From assembly GCF_016428585.1 (NCBI RefSeq), contig NZ_JAELVR010000005.1, positions 62,001 to 126,000 of the forward strand: a DNA stretch of 64,000 nucleotides, in the 5' to 3' direction. The stretch comes from Sedimentitalea arenosa. GTDB taxonomy: Bacteria > Pseudomonadota > Alphaproteobacteria > Rhodobacterales > Rhodobacteraceae. Each line of letters starts with the position of its first letter. The first letter of the stretch is position 1. Positions 10,587 to 20,515 of this stretch are shown here, piece after piece. Below the pieces are notes generated by a model, which was not told where the DNA came from, did no database searches, and was given only the letters and a program-made list of their open reading frames with translations. The translations under genes and the position numbers were made by a program.

Positions 10587-10714
10587 GCGGTTCACGGCGG
10601 GTCGATAACAGTCTGATTTTTAGGGTGGAAGTTCACCGCAGGGCGCGACATACTCGCCCAACAGGGAATGCCGGTCCGCGGTTTAGGGCAAGAAAAAAGG
10701 CGAGAAATTCAAGA

Positions 10715-10954
10715 ATGGCATCTGACAGACAGAATCTTCAAGACGCGTTTCTGAACCATGTTCGCAAGACCAAGGTTCCGGTCACGATCTTTCTCATCAA
10801 CGGTGTCAAGCTGCAGGGCGTGATCACGTGGTTTGACAACTTCTGCGTGCTGCTGCGCCGCGACGGTCAGTCACAGCTTGTCTACAAGCACGCGATCTCG
10901 ACCATCATGCCGGCGCAGCCGATCAGTCTCTACGAGGGCGAAGACGCCTCTTGA
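10715..10954 (+). CDS. hfq: RNA chaperone Hfq
   Basis: Sm-like hexameric RNA chaperone that pairs small RNAs with mRNAs. The 79-residue protein starts [18 protein letters not shown] and contains the Sm1 segment ([18 protein letters not shown]) and the Sm2 motif YKHAIST. The RNA-binding Gln and Lys of the family are present. A longer open frame exists upstream but has no homology; ATG at 10715 gives the normal alphaproteobacterial size. Its TGA overlaps the hflX ATG, the widespread hfq-hflX pairing. The 128 bases after trkH presumably hold its promoter; I could not pick a convincing -35/-10 pair. Confidence 0.96.
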   Translation: MASDRQNLQDAFLNHVRKTKVPVTIFLINGVKLQGVITWFDNFCVLLRRDGQSQLVYKHAISTIMPAQPISLYEGEDAS

Positions 10955-12225
10955 TGGAGCACGAGCGGAGACGCACCCGTACATGGGTGCTGCATCCTGA
11001 CATTAAATCCGACCCGGATCGCAGGCTTGCGGATCCGGCGCTTGCAGAGGCGGTGGCGCTTGCGGCCGCCTTGTCCGATCTTGATGTGATCGGTTCCGAA
11101 ATCGTACGCCTGCCCAAGGCGCAGGCGGGTATGCTGTTCGGCAAGGGCAAGATCGAGGAATTGCGGGCGCGTTTTACCGCCGCAGAGGTTGAACTGGTGC
11201 TGGTCGACGGGCAGGTCAGCCCGGTGCAGCAACGCAACCTCGAAAAGGCCTGGGGCGTCAAGCTTCTGGACCGTACCGGGCTGATCCTCGAAATTTTCTC
11301 GGACCGTGCCCGCACCCGCGAGGGCGTGTTGCAGGTCGAGATGGCGGCGCTGTCCTACCAACGCACCCGACTCGTGCGCGCCTGGACCCACCTTGAACGC
11401 CAGCGCGGCGGTCTGGGATTCGTGGGCGGCCCCGGCGAAACCCAGATCGAGGCCGACCGGCGGGCCATCGACGACCAGCTCGTCCGTTTGCGGCGTCAAC
11501 TGGACAAGGTGGTCAAGACCCGCAGCCTGCACCGCGCCGCTCGTGCCAAGGTGCCTTACCCGATCGTTGCGCTGGTTGGATACACGAACGCGGGCAAGTC
11601 GACCCTGTTCAACCGGCTGACCGGTGCTGCGGTCGTTGCCAAGGACATGTTGTTTGCCACGCTTGATCCGACGATGCGGCGGGTCGAATTGCCCGACGGT
11701 CCCGAGGTGATCCTCTCCGATACCGTGGGCTTCATCAGCGACCTGCCGACCGAGCTCGTCGCGGCATTCCGGGCGACGCTCGAAGAGGTGTTGGGCGCCG
11801 ACCTGATCGTGCATGTGCGCGACATCAGCCACCCGGATACCGAAGCGCAGGCGGCGGATGTCGAGAGCATCCTGACGTCGCTGGGCGTGGAACGCGACCG
11901 GCCCCAGATCGAGTTGTGGAACAAACTCGATCTCGTGCCGGACGAAACCCGCGAAGCGCTGCTCGCCCGCGCGGCGCGCGACGAGTCCGTCTTCGCAATC
12001 TCGGCGCTGACGGGGCAGGGTGTGGACGCGCTCTTGGCCGCTATTGCCGAACTGCTGCAGGGCCGCCGGTTTCCGGCCGACCTGCATCTGGATTTTGCCG
12101 AGGGACGGCGCCGGGCCTGGCTGTTTCAGAACGACCTCGTGCAATCGGAAACCCAGACAGAGGACGGTTTCGACATCTCGGTCTTGTGGACCGCGCGCCA
12201 GAAGGCGCAGTACGAGGCGCTCTGA
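10954..12225 (+). CDS. hflX: Ribosome-splitting GTPase HflX
   Basis: GTPase that binds 50S subunits and rescues stalled ribosomes under stress. The 423-residue protein has the HflX N-terminal domain (GKGKIEEL, LVDGQVSPVQQRNLE), the linker RQRGGLGFVGGPGETQIEADRR, then a G domain with G1 GYTNAGKST near 209, G3 DTVGF and G4 NKLD. A TTG precedes the ATG by one codon; ATG at 10954 is preferred because it overlaps the hfq TGA (TGATG). It ends 15 bases before the convergent penicillin acylase gene. Confidence 0.95.
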   Translation: MEHERRRTRTWVLHPDIKSDPDRRLADPALAEAVALAAALSDLDVIGSEIVRLPKAQAGMLFGKGKIEELRARFTAAEVELVLVDGQVSPVQQRNLEKAWGVKLLDRTGLILEIFSDRARTREGVLQVEMAALSYQRTRLVRAWTHLERQRGGLGFVGGPGETQIEADRRAIDDQLVRLRRQLDKVVKTRSLHRAARAKVPYPIVALVGYTNAGKSTLFNRLTGAAVVAKDMLFATLDPTMRRVELPDGPEVILSDTVGFISDLPTELVAAFRATLEEVLGADLIVHVRDISHPDTEAQAADVESILTSLGVERDRPQIELWNKLDLVPDETREALLARAARDESVFAISALTGQGVDALLAAIAELLQGRRFPADLHLDFAEGRRRAWLFQNDLVQSETQTEDGFDISVLWTARQKAQYEAL

Positions 12226-12240
12226 ACCGGCTGCGGCTTG

Positions 12241-14703
12241 CTATTTCGGGACCAGTGTGGTGACCCCGACCGAGGCCGCGCGGGCCAGTTCCTGATCCAA
12301 CGACATCGGGATGTATTCGCCCCTGCGCCAGAGTTGCGACAGGTCGTCGTAGTGGCGCGACAGGAAATGCCCGGACTGCCCGGTCGCGATCACAAAAACC
12401 GAGCTGTCGGGATCGGCGAAATCATAGACGCCGCGATACCCGGCCCCGTGGACATTGTGAAACGGGGTCGGATCCTTCCCCGAGGTCAGCCCGCGTTGCA
12501 GCGTGTTGTCGCCGCCGCTGGTCGACTGGCGAATATTGACGAAGTAACGCAACACGGGCACGTCGCCCAGAACCTGGTGGTCATGTGTCGCCTGGTGGGC
12601 GTCGCCCCAGCGCAGGCTTTCCAGCGCGGTGCCATAGGTCTCGCCGATCCAGACCAGCGCATCGTCTAGCGCCAATCGCGCCATGTCGGTGCAGCTTTCC
12701 TTTGGGGCACTTTGCTTGACGTCGCACCAGACCGATGCGCCATCAATGTCTCGATAAACACGCTCGATGAAGAGCGGCTCCACTTGCGTGAACGCATCGG
12801 CGAGAGGCCCCAACTCGTCGCTGATCAGCCGTTTCTGCAACGCCCGGATCCAGGCGGCATAGATCAAGGGTTCGGGCAGGTGCTCGTTCATCTCGCCGTT
12901 CCAGTTGGCGAGCAGTCCGAGCGCGATCTGGCGCTGGCGCTCGGGCGTTCCTTCCGGTGCGGCTTGTCCGGTAAACCACAGATCGGCCCCGATCAGCGGC
13001 AGAAGCGAGCGGGCGGTAAAGCTGACTGGGTCGAGCTGTGCCTCGATGAAGCTGTCGCGGGTATGAACCTGGCGCGACTGCATCAGCCGTTGCCATCGAT
13101 TGATCCGCTGCGTGTCGCCCCACAGGAACGAGACGTGGTCGGGAAACGGCCGGTCGACGATCTTGTTGTTCGTATTTCCCAGGATCCCGCCGCGTGGCGC
13201 GACGAATTCCGGGTTGCTGGCATAGGGCATCCGGCCCTGCCAGCGGTTCTCGGCCCGCCAGCCCTGCGAGGGGAACCGGCCCTGGCTCTGGTGCTGCGGG
13301 TCGCGCTTGGGCACGGCGCCGATGGTCTTCATCGCGATGGTGTCCTGATCGACCAGAGACAGGTTCTGCGCAGGGGAGATGTAACCTTCGCTGAGCGCGA
13401 TGGCCTCCTGAACGGTTTTCGCGCTCATGATCGCAAGGGCGGCAGACAGCGACGTGTCGTCGGGGTCGAGCACGGTCCAGCCCAACGCCGTCACATGGCC
13501 CGGAGGCGTGACGGTCCCGAGGTTGAACTGGCTGCCCGGCAGGACCGGGCCGTTCTCGGTCCAGCGCAAGGTCAGGGTGATCGGCGCGGCATCCTTGATC
13601 TCGATGATGGAGGGGCGGGTTTCGAAAGGCTTGTACCCATCCGGTGTCAGATATTGCTCGGGATCGTCCGGGTTCAGACGTTCGATGAAGACGTCCTGAT
13701 CGTCGACATAGGCGGTGGTCAGCCCCCAGCCGAGCCGTGCGCTGCGACCGGTCAGGACAACAGGAATGCCCGGGATCGTGCCACCGATCACACCCCCATC
13801 GGCCAGCTCGAGCCGTGCCAGATACCAGATCGACGGCGCGGAAAAGCCGAGGTGGGGGTCGTTCGCCAACAACGTGCCACCGGCGGCGGATCGTGTCGGT
13901 GCGGCGGACCAGGCATTGCTGGCACCCGCGAAGCCGCGCTCGGGCACCGGCGACAGCGGGTCGCGCGCCGCCGGACCGGTTTCGGCGAAGCGCGGGGCGT
14001 CCGGAAATAGGCTCGAATACTCAGGCAGGGCGGCGAGTCCCGAGCCCGGCGCATCGGGCAGGATGTCGGACAGGCGGTCTTGGTCCTCCAGAGCAAGCGA
14101 CACCCGTGCCCGCAGCACTTCTGCCGTCACATGGCCCGAGAGTTGCAGCCCCATCAGCTTGACCAGCGCAAGCGAATCCGCAGGGGACCAGGGGGCAACC
14201 GGTGCATTGAACAGGAACATCTCGGGCGCGCCCCGGCCAAGGGCTTCTTCGTTGATCTGCAGCAACCGCGCGTTGACCCCGGCGGCGTAGGCTGCCAGCG
14301 CCTCCAACGTCTGTTCGTCCTGCACGCCGACCGACCGACTCGCCAGCCTGTAAAGATCGAGTCGCCGCATCAGGCGATCAATCGAGACCGTGCGCGCTCC
14401 GAACACCTCCGACAGGCGGCCTTGCACGGTGCGTCGCATCATCGTCATCTGCCACAGCCGGTCCTGCGCGTGGGCATAGCCCAGCCCGAAAAAGACGTCC
14501 CGGTCGCTTTCGCCGAAGACATGCGGCACGTTCGCGTTGTCACGCACGATCTCGACCGGCGCAGACAGATCCGCGACGTTGACCGTCCGATCATACTCGG
14601 GCAGCGAGCGACTGGCGAGATAGTAGACCAGGCCGACGGCGAGAACGATCATTGCGATCATGACCACGGCCAGTCTCAGCAACCATCTAAAAACGATACT
14701 CAT
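12241..14703 (-). CDS. Penicillin acylase family N-terminal nucleophile hydrolase
   Basis: Precursor of an Ntn-hydrolase that cleaves amide bonds; substrates in this family include beta-lactams and N-acyl-homoserine lactones. The 820-residue protein begins with one hydrophobic segment (about 8-30), so it is exported or membrane anchored. The autocatalytic cleavage site GASNAW places the nucleophile at Ser262, separating an alpha from a beta chain. The downstream NDPHLGFSAPS motif is typical. AAGGA five bases upstream of the ATG supports the start. It is divergent from the dehydrogenase at 14816 across a 112-base control region. Substrate is not predictable from sequence; quorum-signal acylase activity is one possibility. 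Confidence 0.88.
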   Translation of the reverse strand: MSIVFRWLLRLAVVMIAMIVLAVGLVYYLASRSLPEYDRTVNVADLSAPVEIVRDNANVPHVFGESDRDVFFGLGYAHAQDRLWQMTMMRRTVQGRLSEVFGARTVSIDRLMRRLDLYRLASRSVGVQDEQTLEALAAYAAGVNARLLQINEEALGRGAPEMFLFNAPVAPWSPADSLALVKLMGLQLSGHVTAEVLRARVSLALEDQDRLSDILPDAPGSGLAALPEYSSLFPDAPRFAETGPAARDPLSPVPERGFAGASNAWSAAPTRSAAGGTLLANDPHLGFSAPSIWYLARLELADGGVIGGTIPGIPVVLTGRSARLGWGLTTAYVDDQDVFIERLNPDDPEQYLTPDGYKPFETRPSIIEIKDAAPITLTLRWTENGPVLPGSQFNLGTVTPPGHVTALGWTVLDPDDTSLSAALAIMSAKTVQEAIALSEGYISPAQNLSLVDQDTIAMKTIGAVPKRDPQHQSQGRFPSQGWRAENRWQGRMPYASNPEFVAPRGGILGNTNNKIVDRPFPDHVSFLWGDTQRINRWQRLMQSRQVHTRDSFIEAQLDPVSFTARSLLPLIGADLWFTGQAAPEGTPERQRQIALGLLANWNGEMNEHLPEPLIYAAWIRALQKRLISDELGPLADAFTQVEPLFIERVYRDIDGASVWCDVKQSAPKESCTDMARLALDDALVWIGETYGTALESLRWGDAHQATHDHQVLGDVPVLRYFVNIRQSTSGGDNTLQRGLTSGKDPTPFHNVHGAGYRGVYDFADPDSSVFVIATGQSGHFLSRHYDDLSQLWRRGEYIPMSLDQELARAASVGVTTLVPK

Positions 14704-14771
14704 TCAAGTCCTTCTCGGCATGACGGCCGGATTTCCGGCATTTGGAGATTTTGTCCGCTGTGGATGCCTGC

Positions 14772-14788
14772 TAGACAACACGCGTCTA
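14772..14788. promoter_or_regulatory. Dyad TAGAC-N7-GTCTA, candidate operator between divergent genes
   Basis: A perfect 5-base dyad, TAGAC at 14772-14776 and GTCTA at 14784-14788, lies between the penicillin-acylase gene and the dehydrogenase gene and 28 bases before the latter's ATG. Its size and place fit a dimeric repressor site (TetR or similar). No regulator gene is adjacent. The dyad is short, so chance is possible. Confidence 0.35.
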
Positions 14789-14815
14789 ATTTACGTGGAA
14801 GCGGAGGAAAAGCAC

Positions 14816-15688
14816 ATGGCGAAACTGGCGTTCTTGGGGTTGGGGGTCATGGGATATCCGATGGCCGGGCACCTGCAGAAGGCGGGACATGAGGTGACGG
14901 TTTACAACCGTACCGCCGCCAAGGCCAGCGCGTGGGTCGATCAGCATGGCGGCGCCAGCGCAAGTACGCCGAGAGAGGCCGCGCAGGGGGCCGAGTTCGT
15001 CATGGCCTGCGTCGGCAACGATGACGATTTGCGCAGCGTCTGCCTTGGGGACGATGGCGCCTTCGCCGGCATGGCTGCAGGCGCGATCTTCGTCGACCAC
15101 ACCACGGTGTCGGCCAAGGTCACGCGTGAGCTCGGCGAAGCCGCCGGGGCCCTCGATATCTCGTTCGTCGACGCGCCGATCTCGGGCGGACAGGCGGGCG
15201 CTGAAAACGGCGCGCTGTCGGTCATGTGCGGCGGTGACGCACAAGCCTACGCGAAAGCCGAGCCGATCATCGACGCCTACGCCCGGATCTGCCGCCGGAT
15301 CGGCGACAGCGGCGCCGGGCAGATGACCAAGATGTGCAATCAGATCGCCATTGCCGGGTTGGTGCAGGGCCTGTCCGAAGCGCTGCATTTCGCCGACAAG
15401 GCGGGCCTTGACGGGCGCGCCGTAGTCGAAGTGATCAGCCAGGGCGCTGCGGGCAGCTGGCAGATGTCCAATCGCTATGAAACCATGCTTGACGACAAGT
15501 TCGATCATGGCTTTGCGGTCGACTGGATGCGCAAGGATCTTGGCATCTGTCTTGAAGCGGCCGACGAAACCGGCGCCGCTCTGCCGGTCACGGCGCTGGT
15601 CGATCAGTTCTACAAGGAAGTTCAGGCCATGGGCGGTGGTCGCTGGGATACGTCCAGCCTGATCAAACGGCTGAGGGCCCTGGGGTAG
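14816..15688 (+). CDS. 3-hydroxyisobutyrate dehydrogenase-like NAD(P) oxidoreductase
   Basis: Member of the beta-hydroxyacid dehydrogenase family, 290 residues. The Rossmann motif GLGVMGYPMAGHL is at the N-terminus, the substrate motif DAPISGGQAGAENG in the middle, and the catalytic Lys lies in GAGQMTKMCNQ. Family members oxidise 3-hydroxyisobutyrate (valine breakdown), tartronate semialdehyde or related acids, and the exact substrate cannot be told from sequence. The start at 14816 follows a GGAGGAAAA ribosome site. A frame continues upstream to 14660 but would overlap the divergent gene and has no homology. A methyltransferase follows after 6 bases. Confidence 0.88.
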   Translation: MAKLAFLGLGVMGYPMAGHLQKAGHEVTVYNRTAAKASAWVDQHGGASASTPREAAQGAEFVMACVGNDDDLRSVCLGDDGAFAGMAAGAIFVDHTTVSAKVTRELGEAAGALDISFVDAPISGGQAGAENGALSVMCGGDAQAYAKAEPIIDAYARICRRIGDSGAGQMTKMCNQIAIAGLVQGLSEALHFADKAGLDGRAVVEVISQGAAGSWQMSNRYETMLDDKFDHGFAVDWMRKDLGICLEAADETGAALPVTALVDQFYKEVQAMGGGRWDTSSLIKRLRALG

Positions 15689-15694
15689 GCAAGC

Positions 15695-16381
15695 ATGGGC
15701 GCAGGCTCCAACGCGAGGGCGGGCAAACCGCCCAAGCGACGCAAGTGGATCAACAAGCCCGCCGCTGAACGGATCGAGGTACTGGGCCACCGTGCTTTCG
15801 TCGGCGGCACCAACGCGGAAACCTGGTACGGGATCGGGAAGCGTCAGTATCACTGGCTGATCAGCCGCGGCTTGCGGCATGACCACCGCTTTCTGGATAT
15901 TGCCTGCGGCAGTCTTCGGCTGGGGCAATTCCTGATCCCTTACCTTGACACTGGCTGCTACTTCGGGCTCGAACCCGAACCATCATTGGTCGAGAAAGGC
16001 TTGCAGGACGAGCTCTTGTTCGATCTCGGCACGACCAAGGCGCCCCGGTTCGGTCACGGCTACGGGTTCGATTTCTCGTTCGTCGACGGCTATGATTTCG
16101 CGATCGCGCAATCCTTGCTGACGCATCTGAACGTCGAGGATATCACCCGGCTGATGACCAATCTGCGTGGTGTGTCAGAGCCCGGAAGCCGGTTCTACTT
16201 CACTTTCTTCGAGGGTGACGGGACCCGCAACCCTAAGGGGCCATCCCATGCCAACAAGAGCTGGCACTACAGGTTTGCGCAGCTTCAGGAGATCGCAGCG
16301 GATACTGGCTGGAGTCTGGAATACATCGGAGACTGGAAGCATAAGCGTGGCCAGAAAATGGTTCTGGCCACGCCGTCCTGA
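15695..16381 (+). CDS. Class I SAM-dependent methyltransferase
   Basis: A 228-residue protein with a basic N-terminus (KPPKRRKWINKP) followed by a methyltransferase fold. Motif I is LDIACGSLRLG (about residue 68), and the acidic residue of motif II is in YFGLEPEPS. The phrase YDFAIAQSLLTHL corresponds to the motif IV/post region of class I enzymes. The substrate is unknown. It lies 6 bases after the dehydrogenase gene and was probably co-transcribed with it, though a functional link is not evident. Confidence 0.8.
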   Translation: MGAGSNARAGKPPKRRKWINKPAAERIEVLGHRAFVGGTNAETWYGIGKRQYHWLISRGLRHDHRFLDIACGSLRLGQFLIPYLDTGCYFGLEPEPSLVEKGLQDELLFDLGTTKAPRFGHGYGFDFSFVDGYDFAIAQSLLTHLNVEDITRLMTNLRGVSEPGSRFYFTFFEGDGTRNPKGPSHANKSWHYRFAQLQEIAADTGWSLEYIGDWKHKRGQKMVLATPS

Positions 16382-16408
16382 AATGCAGCGCCCGGCACGG
16401 GCGACAAC

Positions 16409-16996
16409 TCAGGGAATGATGCGGGTGTATTTGGCGCCTTCCAGAGAGGCCCCGGCATAAAGCCCGGCCTGCCCGAAAATGGCGGCGAGGATCGGCGCGC
16501 GCAGGGTGTTGGTATCCGCCGAAATCGAGTCTCCTCGATCGGAAAGAACGTAATCCAGATCCGCGCCAGCCGTCCAACCATGCGCCCGCCGGAACCCTTC
16601 CAGCGCGTCCGGCGTCATGAAGAACAACACGTGGGCGTATTGCTTGGCTCCGATCTGAAAGCCCGCGCTCGCCTTGGTGTTGGAGTAGTAGTCGACGGTC
16701 ACCCCGTTCACCCGCAACGCACCGCGGCCGTATCCGCCGCCGAACCCGAAACCGGCTTCCGTCACCAGCGGCATGACCAGCATGCCGTCGGACTCCCGCG
16801 CCAATTCGACGGTGTTCGGATACTGGCTGTACATCTGGTTCAACGTGGCGTCGACACGCGCGTCGATGGTCGCGGCACCGGGGCTGCCGACGCCGTTGCC
16901 GCAGGCGGCGGTCATGGCGACGCCCGCCAGGGCCGCCAGCGTGAACCCTCGCCGCGTCACGCGGGGAGGGTGTGACTCTCGTGAAATGCTGCTCAT
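16409..16996 (-). CDS. SYLF-domain lipid-binding lipoprotein
   Basis: A 195-residue exported protein. The N-terminus contains TRRGFTLAALAGVAMTAACG, which combines a twin-arginine-like motif with a lipobox (TAAC), so Tat export and lipid anchoring are both plausible. The remainder has the SYLF/Ysc84 pattern: GMLVMPLVTEAGFGFGGGYGRGAL, then YYSNTKASAGFQIGAKQY and a Gly/Ala-rich end. SYLF domains bind phosphoinositides in eukaryotes; the bacterial role is unclear but envelope-related. The start at 16996 was chosen over an upstream ATG at 17086 because the signal sits at the N-terminus only with this start. Confidence 0.85.
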   Translation of the reverse strand: MSSISRESHPPRVTRRGFTLAALAGVAMTAACGNGVGSPGAATIDARVDATLNQMYSQYPNTVELARESDGMLVMPLVTEAGFGFGGGYGRGALRVNGVTVDYYSNTKASAGFQIGAKQYAHVLFFMTPDALEGFRRAHGWTAGADLDYVLSDRGDSISADTNTLRAPILAAIFGQAGLYAGASLEGAKYTRIIP

Positions 16997-17155
16997 GTGT
17001 CTGACCTGTAGATTGTGCCTGAATTGGCCGTTAATCCGGCCTTGCCACAACATATACGCAGGAATCCGCCACCTGTCACTCCACAAGCGCGCCGATTCGG
17101 CAAGTTGTCGCCGTCGTTCGACCTTGCCGGCGGGGCTTGATCGGCCTTCGATCAG

Positions 17156-18721
17156 CTAGAGGATGAAATCGGTCGCCGACAACGTGTAGTTGCCGCGCAG
17201 ATCGATGCCCAGGTCCGCGATCCCATCGCCCACGGCATCGGCCAGCACCCGGGTGCTTCCGCCGACCTGTTCGTACCGGACGCTGGGGTCCGTGCCTGAA
17301 AACGCGTCCGACCCGACGAACGAGAACGCTGATACGCTCAGTGCAGATATGTCTATCCGGTCGAGTCCGCTTTCGAAATCTCGCACGACGTCGCGCCCGG
17401 AGTCCCCAGGACTTTGCTCGATCGCCGTGAACAGGAACACGTCCGCACCCGCTCCGCCGAACAGAACATCGGCCCCCTTACCGCCTTTCAGCCGGTCGTC
17501 ATCATCCTGTCCGAAAAGCCTGTCTTTGCCCGCTCCGCCCTTCAGAATGTCGTTGCTTCTGCCTCCTTTCAGGATATCGGCGCCGTTGCCGCCTGCCAGA
17601 ACATCGCGGCCGACCTTCCCGATCAACTGATCGTCGCCGTTCAGTCCGGTCAGCCGGTCGCTTCCCTTGCGCCCTTCGAGCAGGTTGTTCGCCGCGTTGC
17701 CGGTGATGCGGTCCTTGCCGCTGCCACCGATGACGTTCTCGATCAGGGATCTCGTATCATCCTGATACAGAAGAGCATTGTAGATGTTGCCGCTGGCATC
17801 AACGCCAGAGCCGAGGCGGGCCAGTTGTGCGGCGTCGAAAGTCGAGGCCTGTCCCGGCCCAAGGTCGATGGACAACGCCGTGGTATAGGCGCTGAGGTCG
17901 AAGGTGTCTTCTCCGCCGCCATCCCAGATCGTCGCGAAGATGCGATTGGCGCCGGGCGACAGCCCGACCACTCCGTCGACCATCGTGTCGCCGGAGCCGG
18001 GTGTCCAGGAATAGACGGTGTCGCCGCTATTGGTGGTGAAATTGGCGCCGTAGATGTGCTGCAACGCCGCGATGTCCAACATCATGAAGCTCTGCGCATA
18101 CCCCCAGGCTTCGTTGGTGTACTGGTTCGTCGATGCGCCGACGTAGGAGCGATAGGTCATCACGGTGTATTCCATCGAGTCGAACGCACCGGGCACCGCG
18201 CCATAGGCGGTGAAATCATGTGCGTGTTCCAACCCGATGGCATGGCCGAGTTCATGGATCACGGTCGCATTGGCATAGTTCCCGGTCTGTGGCGAGGAAT
18301 AGTCGTACCGTACATCGCTGAGCCAGACATCGCCCGCCGCGGCAGCCGTGGCCGGAAAATATCCCCAGGCCGTGCCGAAATTGTAGGGATCGCGGTCGGT
18401 CAGCGCGATGCGGATATGGGCGTTGGCCAAGGTGGTCTGAACCAGCGAGAGGTCGGTGAATCCTTCGAGAGAGAACCCGTCATTCGCCGTGTTGCCGTAA
18501 TCCGCGTCGAGATAACGCCGCTGCGCCGCAATCAGCGCGGCTGTCGGCGATTGCAGACCGAGGTGTTCGCTTGCGCCATAGCCCGTCCCATAGTCCAGTT
18601 GGGTGGTCGGGGCGCTATAGGTCAGCGTACCGTCGCCCCAGGCCCTGTCATACAGAAGTCCGTCGATCCTCGCATTACCGCTTCCGCCGACGAAGATCGT
18701 GCTCTTTCCCAGACCGCTCAT
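17156..18721 (-). CDS. Secreted M10 (serralysin-type) metalloprotease with RTX repeats
   Basis: Zinc endopeptidase of 521 residues. The catalytic motif HELGHAIGLEH gives zinc ligands His156, His160 and His166 with Glu157, and the Met-turn is VMTY (Met188). After the catalytic domain come calcium-binding RTX nonapeptides (GGSGKDRI, GGNGADIL, GGAGKDRL, GGKGADVL; about residues 335-430) and a C-terminal domain ending DFIL. There is no N-terminal signal peptide, so type I secretion through an ABC exporter is expected, but no exporter gene is in the window. A GGGAGG ribosome site is 8 bases upstream of the ATG. Several repeats are degenerate (Arg or Lys in consensus positions). Confidence 0.9.
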   Translation of the reverse strand: MSGLGKSTIFVGGSGNARIDGLLYDRAWGDGTLTYSAPTTQLDYGTGYGASEHLGLQSPTAALIAAQRRYLDADYGNTANDGFSLEGFTDLSLVQTTLANAHIRIALTDRDPYNFGTAWGYFPATAAAAGDVWLSDVRYDYSSPQTGNYANATVIHELGHAIGLEHAHDFTAYGAVPGAFDSMEYTVMTYRSYVGASTNQYTNEAWGYAQSFMMLDIAALQHIYGANFTTNSGDTVYSWTPGSGDTMVDGVVGLSPGANRIFATIWDGGGEDTFDLSAYTTALSIDLGPGQASTFDAAQLARLGSGVDASGNIYNALLYQDDTRSLIENVIGGSGKDRITGNAANNLLEGRKGSDRLTGLNGDDQLIGKVGRDVLAGGNGADILKGGRSNDILKGGAGKDRLFGQDDDDRLKGGKGADVLFGGAGADVFLFTAIEQSPGDSGRDVVRDFESGLDRIDISALSVSAFSFVGSDAFSGTDPSVRYEQVGGSTRVLADAVGDGIADLGIDLRGNYTLSATDFIL

Positions 18722-18844
18722 GCGTTCGGCCTCCCATGCCTGTGCGCGTGTAGTCTAGACCGGGTCACGCAGACATCCCCAGTGGGGAATTCACGGCTTG
18801 ACGCGCAATCGGCGGCAGGTCGCCACCCCGGGCCTGTGCCTCTC

Positions 18845-19867
<1,023 letters not shown>

Positions 19868-19959
19868 CTATGGGGTGGCATGGAAAACCGGCCCCGGCAA
19901 GGGCATCACGGGGCCATTGCGGCGGCATGGCGCGGTCCGTTGACAAAAAGGGCAGGCGT

Positions 19960-20487
19960 TTGGACTGGTATTCCTCCGTTTTCGAGCTGATCGACATGCG
20001 GTCGTTCTCGAACCTCTGGTACTGGATCGCGCTGGCGGTGTTCTGGTCGTCGGCCAGTCACTGGGTGCTGGGCGTACCCTATGACATGGTGCTGCGCGCG
20101 CGCCGTTCCGGCGGGCAGGCCGAGATCGACCTCAACGACATGGCCCGCGTGAACGTCAACCGTCTGCTGCATATCGCCGAGGTCTCGGGGCTCTGGCTGG
20201 TCGGGATCACCTGTTTCCTGCTGTCCGGCCTTGCAATGCTGGCGGTCGGCTACGGGATCGAATTCGCCCAGGCGCTGCTGTTCCTCGTCCTGCCGATGAC
20301 GGTCATCGGCGCGCTCAGCCTGTCCTGCGCGCGCCGCATCCGGGCACAGGCGATGACCGGCGAGGCGTTGTGGAAGCAATTGGGCCGGCAGCGCACGATC
20401 ACGCAGATCATCGGGACGATCTCGATTTTCGTGACGGCGCTCTGGGGAATGTATCAGAACCTGACCATCGGGGTTCTCGGCGGATGA
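19960..20487 (+). CDS. Small conserved membrane protein of Rhodobacterales
   Basis: About 175 residues with four likely membrane helices (WYWIALAVFWSSASHWVLG; a pair around 90-135; the last near the C-terminus). The N-terminal stretch DWYSSVFELIDMRSFSNLW resembles proteins that some Rhodobacterales annotations call a component of the SufBCD complex, a label I cannot verify from sequence. The start is uncertain. TTG at 19960 has AAGGGCAGG just upstream and gives a protein starting at the conserved DWY; ATG at 19927 or further upstream would add basic residues without homology. It sits 28 bases ahead of mfd. Confidence 0.7.
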   Translation: MDWYSSVFELIDMRSFSNLWYWIALAVFWSSASHWVLGVPYDMVLRARRSGGQAEIDLNDMARVNVNRLLHIAEVSGLWLVGITCFLLSGLAMLAVGYGIEFAQALLFLVLPMTVIGALSLSCARRIRAQAMTGEALWKQLGRQRTITQIIGTISIFVTALWGMYQNLTIGVLGG

Positions 20488-20515
20488 TGCGCGCCGGAAC
20501 AGGGGCAAGAACAGT

